From Otatea glauca (Eukaryota; Streptophyta; Magnoliopsida; Poales; Poaceae), in the NCBI GenBank assembly GCA_036346275.1, contig CM070725.1, forward strand, positions 20,760,216-20,824,215: DNA of 64,000 nt, in the 5' to 3' direction. This document shows, one piece after another, positions 56,501 through 64,000 of the stretch (position 1 is its first letter; each line of letters starts with the position of its first letter). The notes under the pieces are model-generated. The model worked only from the letters and a program-made list of their open reading frames with translations. It was not told the origin of the DNA and did no database searches. The position numbers and the translations under genes are program-made.

Positions 56501-57493
56501 AACTTGCACTACAGACTCCACTCGTGCGAAAAAAGTCACAGAGTGAAATTGAGTGGCAAACACCCTGAATGGATTTCATATGCGCCCTAACTCAAATCTG
56601 TTTGCGTTTTGAATCCGTCTGAGTCGGTGTTAAAAATTCCTCACAACGTATATTAACATGCACTGCAGACTCCATTCGTGCGAACAAAGTCACAGAGTGA
56701 AACTGTGTGACAAACACTCCGAATGGACTTCATATGCGCCCTAACTCATATCGATAAGTGTTTCGAATCCGTCTGAGTCGGTGTTTAAAATTAGTCACGA
56801 CGTGTGCCAACTTGCACTGCAGACTCCATTCGTGTGAAAAAATTCACTGAGTGACTAAAACCCTGAATGGACTTCATATGCGCCATAACTCATCGAAAAG
56901 CGTTTGAATCCGTCTGAGTCGGTGTTTCAAATTCCTCACTACGTGTCCCAACTTGCACTGCAGACACCATTCGTGCGCAAAATGACGTAGAGTGAAACTG
57001 AGAGACAACCACCCCGAATGGACTACATATGCGCCCTAACTCATATCGGTTTCCGTTTCGAATCTGTCTCAGTCGATGTTAGAAATTCCTCACAACGTAT
57101 GTTAACATGCACTGCAGACTCCATTCGTGTGAACAAAAGTCACAGAGTGAAACTAAGTGACAAACACCCCGAATGGACTTCATATTCACCCTAACTCATA
57201 TCGGTATGCATTTCGAATCCGTCTGAGTCGGTGTTATAAATTCCTCCCACCGTGTCCCAACTTGCACTACAGACTCCATTCGTGCGAAAATAAGTCTAAC
57301 AAAGACACCGAATGGACTTCATATGAGCCCTAACTCATTTTGTTATGTGTTTTGAGTCCGTCCGAGTCGGTGTTAAAAATTCCTCACCACGTGTCTCAGC
57401 ATGCACTGCAGACTCCATTCGTGTGAAAAAAGTCACATAGTGAAACTGAGTGACAAACACTTTGAATGAACTTCGTATGCGCCCTAATTATTT
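50520..57493 (+). repeat. Satellite array F, diverged subfamily (about 45 monomers) with higher-order structure
   Basis: 155-156-bp monomers (anchor at 50546, 50701, 50856, 51012). The subtype differs from A-E at fixed places: GTGACAAACACC for GTGCCAAACACC, CCAACTTGCACTGCAGAC for CCAATTGGCACTGTAGAC, CATTCGTGCGAAC for CATGCGTACGAAA. Variant monomers recur in order. The block 54480-55985 is repeated at 55990-57490 (offset ~1.51 kb), and a ~6-monomer pattern repeats at 50530-52380. Same orientation as the other arrays. Confidence 0.92.
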
Positions 57494-58424
57494 GAGGACA
57501 TCACTTCTATGGATATAGCCACACCTGCAAATCCATCACCTACACATCAATCGGTCCCGGTTGCTGTAATACAAGGACCGATTACTCGAGCTCGCGCACG
57601 TCAACTCAATTACCAGGTGAATGCGTTCCTCGGGCTTCATACGAATATTTTAATGGATAGAATGCTATTTAATTCTTGTGATGATGTCCTTTGCCTCAGG
57701 AACTTGGGTGAGGAACCAACCAAGATGAAGGATAGAAGAGAACTGCACAAGTTGGGTTCAGATTCGACTCCAGGACAGGGCTGACTTGTTTCGGCCGCCA
57801 CGGCTACATCCGGACTCGGTTTTGGGCGTTCTCATACTTCACTGAAATCTTATCAAGTCTACTTTCCAACGGATCTGGAATCACATCCAAACTCCTTCTG
57901 AGTCGACAGGAATGTCCAATCAAGCAACGTCATTTTTTCAGTCTGAGTCAAAAGTGGGCCTTTGGCCTTGTAACAAGGAAAGCCCACTTAAGGCTGCACC
58001 CTAGGGTTCCTAGACGCCTCTCCACAATATAAACAGCCAGCCGCTGCCATTAGATGGTGGGTTTTTCTTTTAGTCAAAGATAGCAGTTGCTACTTCTTGT
58101 AATCGCGCGTGTTGGCTAAACCGCCCAAATTACTTGTCATCGAAAACCCCTCTTCTGTGATTCTGAATGAACTCGTGGTTTCAATTCTAATTTCAATTGC
58201 TTGTTCATCTTGTTCTTGCGTGTTCCTCGATTGCTTGCAGGGCCAAAGGCCTTCGTAGTCAGGTTGATCGTTCACCAGCAAGATCAATAACAACTTCAGG
58301 AGTCGGTGTAACGATTGCTAAGGCGCATCGTCTGGGGACGGTGTAGTCGGATCGCCAACGCCTTCTTCCACCCAATTCAATCTATCCCCCTCTCATCGAA
58401 AGGTCGGGACCTATCCTTCTATCA
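57494..58424 (+). repeat. LTR of the second plus-strand CRM element
   Basis: 931 bp, from TTTGAGGACATCACTTC to CCTTCTATCA. Carries the pol-tail reading EDITSMDIATPANPSPTHQS, then GPITRARARQLNYQVNAFLG, to 57784. Body diverged from the LTR at 42765, so a different CRM subfamily. Confidence 0.88.
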
Positions 58425-58426
58425 CG

Positions 58427-58442
58427 TGGTATCAGAGCCAGG
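58427..58442 (+). other. Primer binding site (initiator tRNA-Met)
   Basis: TGGTATCAGAGCCAGG, the longest uninterrupted PBS match in the window, 2 bp after the LTR. Confidence 0.9.
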
Positions 58443-59487
58443 TTGATCGGTGAGAGATTTTTTTTCCATCCTTTAATTTTCCTACAGTACACAAAACCAT
58501 AAAAAAATAGGCAATTAGATCTCCGTTCTCCAAAATAGTTTGTGCCCTTGCTTTTGCTACTTAGTTCTCGGCTTGTTGAATTTACGGTTGCTTCGACGAG
58601 TCAAGTTGCTTGTCTTTAGTTTCAGCCTTTAGAGTTTCGAGTTCGGGTCACGCTTATGTCACAGTTACGTTCATAATTTGAGTCGTATTCTGTTAGTAGA
58701 TCAGATCGGAGTTGAGTTTGTTTCTGTCTAGTGTGGGAGATCAGATTGTGTCGTCAATTTTCCTTGCTTCGTTTACTAATCCGCGTGATTCTTTGTGGTT
58801 ACCAAAGTAGATATCAGTTTCCAAATATAAATATATAAAAAAAGAGGCTGGTGCAGATACAAGAGCCGCACCAAATCAAGGAGATTTGTTTTTTTTAAAA
58901 AGGCAAGTGCAGATAGAAAAAGCCGCACTAAATCAGAGAAGAAAAGGCAAGTGCAAATTTCAAAAGGCGCACTAGATTGATTGCAAATCAAAGAAAAGGC
59001 TAGTGCAAATTTCAAAAGGCGCACTAGATTGATTCGCCAATTTTTACCCCTGGTTTTCCTGAAAGTCATATGTGGAATTTTCGATTATAGGGTCTCCTGA
59101 GATCTTCTAAGCGGGTTTTGAGACCCACCCAAAAAAAAAGCTTGCTGTTTTGGGCGTTTCGGTGACGACGTTTGTGTCTCGGCTCGCGTTTCGGTGACTA
59201 GGACCAGCACGGTACCATCGTAGAACGTTTATTTAGCTTGCTGTGACTAACGTGGTGAAGGTTACTCCTTGTGCTATTTCAGCCACCTATAGCTCCACAG
59301 ATTGTCTCCTACTCTCTAAAGTTGTTTGTCTTGCTGGTTGCCATCACCTCCTTGCTGAAGCTTGGTAAGAACAGGTAAGAACTTGTTTGAATAGGTTGAG
59401 AGTGAGCGAATTGACACTAGCACACCACTTGTAGATAGGGATAATCTTGTTACTTTGTGTTAGCCATTTTTTCTGTTTTCTCTAACC
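58443..59487 (+). other. Leader of the second plus-strand CRM element
   Basis: About 1.05 kb without a gene. Contains the four stem-loop repeats at 58847-59030 (separate entry). Confidence 0.7.
58847..59030 (+). repeat. Four stem-loop repeats with a compensatory change, CRM leader
   Basis: Each unit has the form (T/A)RGTGC - 13-15 nt - GCRCYA, followed in three of the four by AATCA or GATTGA. Stems pair 58850-58854 with 58868-58872 (GGTGC/GCACC), 58906-58910 with 58925-58929, 58950-58954 with 58969-58973, and 59002-59006 with 59021-59025 (AGTGC/GCACT). The first unit differs on both sides so that pairing is kept. An RNA role such as packaging is inference. Confidence 0.65.
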
Positions 59488-60075
59488 ATGGCAGGATCGG
59501 AAGCCGATAAAGGGGGACAACATTCACCTCGCACACGGGGGATCATACAACACTTCGAGCGCCAAATGAGGCTTCACACCGATGCGCTTGATGAGGACAT
59601 TTGTGTTACCAATGACCGCCTTGGTCAATTGGAGGCAGTTCAAATTGACACCAACACCAAAATCACCGCATTGGAAGTTTCTGTGAGCGCAATCAACACC
59701 TCCCTTGCAGCATTCTTGCAGTGACTTGAGGAGAGGGATCATGGACGCCCAGCTGATGGACATGTGAGCATCGTTGCAGGAGACAATGAATAGAACTATG
59801 CAGCGGACACCGAAGTTGAGGAAGAGGAGGATGATAGGCCACGACGACAGCTACACCGCAACCGTCATGGTATGGGTTTTTGACCACCACGACGACAGGT
59901 ACGTGAACATGATGACTCCCTAGGGTCAATCAAATTCAGCATGCCACCTTTTGATGGGAAATATGACCCTGATGCATACCTCACTTGGGAACTAGTTGTA
60001 GATCAGAAATTTGCTTGCTATGATTTTCCTTAACACAAGAGGGTTAGGGTTGCAACTAGTGAGTTTACTGATTTT
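59488..60075 (+). pseudogene. Truncated CRM gag
   Basis: MAGSEADKGGQHSPRTRGII at the start, then LEAVQIDTNTKITALEV. TGA near 59722 and further stops near 59791, 59879 and 60030. The gag core begins IKFSMPPFDGKYDPDAYLTW and ends at ATSEFTDF (60075), where the fusion occurs. Confidence 0.8.
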
Positions 60076-61287
60076 ATTGTGGCGTGGATATAAGTGAAGC
60101 ATTATGACACAACTCTTCTTTATCACTAGGAGTAGCAACAAAATCAGCAATGGGTTCCATTAATAGTTGCTCTACGATAGCACGATTCATGGACAGTTTT
60201 GTCTCTTCAAAATGATTTTCACCATGTATACAGTCCATACCTTTGACATTACCTTCTAAATCATTCTCCGTGGTTGTAGGTGCAACTTCAATTTCCAACT
60301 CTTCACATACGTATGGAGCAGCAAATATCTCCTCTTTTTTCACATTTTCTTCTTCATCTTTCTCCGATGGTGCTCACTTTTACGCAAAATGTTAGCTACA
60401 AATGAAGGTGCAACAATGGGCACCTCAAATAAAGCTAAAGGCTCTTTCAAAGATTGATAAGCATGTTTTCAGCTCTAAAAGCACATTCAATCAATTCTGA
60501 AAGACAACTATATGTTTCATCAACAAGAACATCCTGAATTTCATGATTAAGTCCACGTATGAACCTAAGCTCAGTAGCTTCCTCACATTCTTGTAAACCA
60601 CAACGCAACAAACAATTTTGCAAATCATGAAAGTATTCTATAACAGTTTTAGAACCTTGTTTTAAGCATTGAAGTTTAGTAAGCAAATATGTAGCAACAT
60701 ATTCAGGAACATAATCATTTCTCATAAGTCTTTTCATTGCATTCCAAGTTTTAGGGTCTTTATCATGTCTAGATATATGCTTCCACCAATATACTGCATC
60801 TGACGTTAACACTTTAACTACGACACTAATCTTTTGGTTTTCAGATAAGTCATAGTTTGCAAATTCTTTATCTACCGCTATCTTACAATTAATATATGCA
60901 TTAGGATCGAACTTTCCTCCAAAAGGAGGCAACTCAAACTTATTTTACCTTGTTCATCATCAGTGGATGAACCCGTGGCGATGTGTGGTAGGGCGACCGA
61001 TGCAACAGCGCCCATCTTTGGAAGTCGGGCAGCAATGGGAACCCGTTGTGCACGTAGTACACCATTGTTGTTGCTTAGGAGACGAGGTGGAGGACTGGAA
61101 GTTCCAGGACAGCAATGCAAGCATATCATCAAGTCTAGACAAAATAGTAGCAAGGGTAGTGTTAGCAACTCCTGAGCAGTCTCGATGGACCGGAAGCGGT
61201 CTTGTTGCAGCGACATTTGCTCATTAGTGAGTTGTACATTGCCCTTCGTGCGTGGAGAATGATGCGATGAACTCTTGTCACCGACAT
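60076..61287 (-). pseudogene. Gag-type ORF of the third gag-only element, broken and truncated
   Basis: MSVTRVHRIILHARRA-type damaged start at 61287. The frame is restored as PFGGKFDPNAYINCKIAVDK (60915), YWWKHISRH, TWNAMKRLMRNDYVPEY, LLRCGLQECEEATEL. Breaks near 61260, 61130, 60940 and 60450. The last piece (60343-60076) includes CEELEIEVAPTTTENDLEGN and MNRAIVEQLLMEP, homologous to the unrecognised C-terminal half of the intact ORF. That half is therefore shared by the family rather than acquired by one copy. Confidence 0.82.
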
Positions 61288-62946
61288 GGTTAGTAGCATA
61301 AAGGGAAAGACAAAGGTTTATGTAATTCCCAATCAACTACTAGGAAGTGGAGAAAAGTCGCTCAACTCTCAAGCCTTAACCAAAGCTCTTACAAGTTCTT
61401 ACCGTAGCAGAGTTGTCGGCCGTTGGCGGTGTCAAAAGTTCTTCGAAGCTTGGATAAAGCGATTGCAAGGGACCGAACAAACGTACAAGGTAAAATATGT
61501 GGAGCTTGGTAGGCTATACTTATTTCCTATGCAATCTGATAATTCTAGTTATTGTAATGACAAGTAAGGACCCAAAATAGAAATCACAAGTCCTAGTTGC
61601 CGATCTCAAAGATATAAGCGAATTTCAAGGCAACTCACGCGAATGATGATGTAACTTAATGCAACCAATGGAATGAGCTAAATAAGAAAATTTTCAGTAC
61701 CAAAGCTCGTGTTGCATAAGTTATAGAGAGACACTAGCTAATTGCTTCAGAAAAGATAAAAGGGCACAAGATTGCTCACTAATTAATACAATTGCACAAT
61801 CTGAAAAATAATGAACACAAATTAGGTGTCGCTCAATGTAGTCTTCAAGCCACTATTATGTTTTCTTTTCTTTTTTCTTTTTTTGGCCTTTTGGCTCTTT
61901 CTTTCTCTCTTCTTTCTTTTGGTGACTTGCGGCCAACACTAGTATGAGCAAAGTTTTGGAATCCCTAACTTGATATCACAAGATAGTATGATATGATAAT
62001 TCAAGATTATGCAATGTATCAATATGAACAGCCCTAAGCAATATCAAATAGCTAGTCTCATTGGGATCAAAGTATTCGCAAAGGATGAATTGGTTAACAA
62101 AGGTATGTATACTGATATTTTTGGAGATTTATGGATTATGGATGCTACTGGACTCAACCAACTCAAAGGAACAAAACTAGAACACGAATTGAAGCAAAAC
62201 ACCCAAATTCAAAGTTTCTAGGGCAGCAGATTTGTCGCCTAGATTACAGATTCAAAACGACCGAATTTAGAAGGTTCATTATGGAAAGAATTGAAGCTTA
62301 TGTCCTCAGCTTTCAAAGGAATACAAGAACATGCAATTTGGAGCACGGGTGTGAAAGTTATGGCTCAAAAACCGAACTGCACAGAATACTCCCAATTTTA
62401 GCCCGCGGGACCAATTCCGAATCCGAATCAAATTCGGTTTGATGGATTCCGAATCAGAAAGGACACCCAAAAACGTTTTTGTAGAGGACTCTTCAAGGAT
62501 TCAGAAAAGTATAAAAACTTCCCAAACGGAGTTCGGACGTGAGAATTATGATCAAAATATCGAACCGATCTGGATTGGAAGTACAACTTGCTTCAACAAA
62601 TTTGATATCCAGATTAAACAGATTTAGCTCCAGAATTAGAGTTCATGCCCAACTAGGTTTTTGTAGAGATCGTTCCCAGGTTTTAGGAAAGTACAAAAAC
62701 ACTAGAATCCGAGCTCGTATGCGAAAGTTATGAATAAAACAATGTACTGGACAGATTGAAAGAAAAGCTACGCGAAGGAAAAACGATCAGCAACTAAAAC
62801 AAGGACTCTAATGGATAAAAACCTAACAAAACTTACTAAAATACTAGATTGAATCTAAAGGTTGAATTTTTGTGGGGTAATTTTCAATTTAGGACAGAAA
62901 ACAAAAACTAATCTATAGTATAGAATCTCTCACCGAGCAACTTGGC
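61288..62946 (-). other. Leader of the third gag-only element
   Basis: About 1.66 kb, colinear with the leaders at 19485-21120 and 39652-41316. It includes the TGATAATTCTAG segment near 61538, the T-rich tract at 61860-61920 and the CCCGCGGGACC stretch at 62400. No gene. Confidence 0.75.
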
Positions 62947-62958
62947 GCTCTGATACCA
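62947..62958 (-). other. Primer binding site (initiator tRNA-Met)
   Basis: GCTCTGATACCA on plus, 2 bp from the LTR. Confidence 0.85.
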
Positions 62959-62960
62959 CC

Positions 62961-63726
62961 TGATGTGAGGTTGTGTCCCGATCTTTCGATGAGAGCGATA
63001 ACTATCGATTTGTGGAACCGACTTTGACGATCCGACTACAACGTACGACGACGATGCGCCTTAGCAATCACTAAACCAACTCCGGAGTGTTATTGATCTT
63101 GCCGTGGGCACGATCAACCTGAACACGAGGTTCAATTCCTGCAAGCAACCGAAGAATAAGCAAGAACAATGGTAAAAGCAATCTGAAATTGCAAATAAGA
63201 ATTGAAGGCCAAAATAAGGTGGGGTTCTATTGAAGGTCTTGACAAGGTGGCTGTCCAAAGACAACTCAAGACGCAAAGTTTGCACTTGGCTAAACTAATC
63301 AAACAAAACCCAAAACCCTAGATGGGGTTGCGGCTAGTTATTTATGAGATAACAAGAGGAGGTGGTCGTTCAAAACCCTAGGAAACCAAATACAATTCGA
63401 TTACAAGGCCCAAGGCCCACTCTGACTCGGACTGGAAAAGTGATGTGACTTGTTTTGCAGTTTCCGGACAGCTCAGAAGGAATTTGAAGGTGAGACTGGA
63501 TCCATTGGAAAGAGGGCGACGAAAGCTTTCAATCAAGTACTCATGTGCCCCGAACACCCTTCTGGATCAAAAGTTATGGCCGTTTTAATTTGGTGCTGTC
63601 TCAGGAGGCCGAATTGGATTCCAGAACGTGATGGATTTGATCTCTCTCTCTTCTTGACCCGTGGATGATGTGTTGGAGTAGGCACAACCAAATGTGGTCA
63701 TATCCGTAGTAGTGATGTCCTCATCA
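62961..63726 (-). repeat. 5' LTR of the third gag-only element
   Basis: 766 bp, minus-strand TGATGAGGACATCACTACTA start at 63726 and CATCA end at 62961. Confidence 0.85.
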
Positions 63727-63930
63727 CTTAGCATGTGGTGGTTGTCGTCCATCAAGACGATCAATACGATCACGAAGTGTCGCAAGATTGTTGTTGATCT
63801 CAGCCATAGCATTGTCGTAGTTCTCAGCATGTGTGTTGAGCAATCGTGTCAAGTGTTGCATGATTCCTCTCGAGCGAGAGTTGAGAATTTTAGCTTAGTT
63901 TTCCTCAATGCTTCCATTATCATCTGCCAT
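63727..63930 (-). pseudogene. N-terminal gag of another CRM element, interrupted by the LTR element
   Basis: ATG at 63930, MADDNGSIEEN, a TAA, then AKILNSRSRGIMQHLTRL, NAMAEINNNLATLRDRIDRL, DGRQPPHAK. The SRSRGIMQH stretch parallels HSPRTRGIIQHFE of the other CRM gags here. The reading is cut at 63727 by the 5' LTR of the gag-only element, so this is the insertion target. 63931-64000 is its leader and has no other feature. Confidence 0.65.
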
Positions 63931-64000
63931 GGTTAGTAATAAATAGGAAAACACACAAAGATATGTTGTTCCCTATCACTACTACTTGCTGAAATGATCA

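Larger units (their letters stand above)
57494..60075 (+). mobile_element. Second plus-strand CRM element, truncated in gag
   Basis: LTR, PBS, leader and the first ~195 codons of gag, then an abrupt switch to an inverted gag-only element. The LTR lost about 4 bp at its outer end where it meets satellite (TTTGAGGACATCAC). Confidence 0.85.
60076..63726 (-). mobile_element. Gag-only non-autonomous CRM element, third copy, 3'-truncated
   Basis: 5' LTR 62961-63726, PBS 62947-62958, leader 61288-62946, then gag from 61287 down to 60076, where it is fused to an inverted CRM gag. Family identity with the copies at 16784 and 36944 is clear from gag, leader and LTR. The LTR body differs around 63310-63590 (AAAACCCTAGATGGGGTTGC region), so it is a distinct subfamily. 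Confidence 0.85.

Noticed and set aside
50520..57493. Many 60-110-codon open frames in satellite arrays (for example 55650-55973)
   Set aside because: They recur with the monomer period in the 155-bp repeat and reflect its composition, not coding.
14638..57493. Identification of the satellite as rice CentO or maize CentC
   Set aside because: Period is the same class, but I could not confirm the sequence from memory, so no name is assigned.

Overview
This is plant nuclear DNA, almost certainly from a grass (Poaceae), and its composition is that of a centromere core or inner pericentromere. I see no host protein-coding gene. The window is blocks of a ~155-bp tandem satellite, all in the same orientation, broken up by Ty3/gypsy LTR retrotransposons. 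Most of those belong to the centromeric CRM/CRR type: LTRs begin TGATGAGGACATCA and end in CATCA or near variants, the primer binding site is TGGTATCAGAGC (initiator tRNA-Met), and the pol reading frame runs into the LTR as DEDI...GPITRARAR. A plastid-derived insert whose trnM/atpE order fits a grass plastome supports the assignment. The satellite class length matches known grass centromeric satellites, but I cannot name the species.

Layout. 1-9633 is the GC-rich 3' part of a Tat-lineage gypsy element: damaged RT, second RNase H and integrase (3-2573), a repeat-rich spacer, an antisense multi-exon 'putative gypsy-type transposon' ORF (8221 down to 5191), and the 3' LTR (8771-9633). 9634-14637 is AT-rich decayed sequence around a 2.1-kb LTR of Tekay/Del-like structure. 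14638-24273 and 34825-44504 are two copies of a ~9.65-kb segment: satellite, a 5.1-kb minus-strand gag-only non-autonomous CRM element, a short satellite block, then the 5' LTR and leader of a plus-strand CRM element. In copy 1 the leader stops at a degenerate CACTA (En/Spm TNP2) transposase (24274-26061). In copy 2 the element continues through gag, protease, RT, RNase H and integrase to ~49588, where it fuses to an inverted pol fragment. Between the copies lie more satellite, a plastid-DNA island (rpoB, trnM and atpE pieces), and a complete second non-autonomous CRM-type element (27863-32819) inserted into that island with a GAACC target-site duplication. 50520-57493 is a longer array of a diverged satellite subfamily with higher-order structure. 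The right end (57494-64000) holds a truncated plus-strand CRM element joined head-on to a third gag-only element, which itself sits inside the gag of yet another CRM element.

How the parts work together. The gag-only and gag-protease elements lack RT and integrase but share LTR termini, PBS and the LTR-embedded pol tail with the full-length CRM elements, so they most plausibly depend on those for reverse transcription and integration. Most coding sequences are broken. The exception is the 653-residue gag ORF at 37690-39651. The most interesting signals are that ORF with its unrecognised C-terminal half, its chimeric 3' LTR, the segmental duplication, the two-source plastid insert, the satellite higher-order repeat, and a set of covarying stem-loops in one CRM leader.
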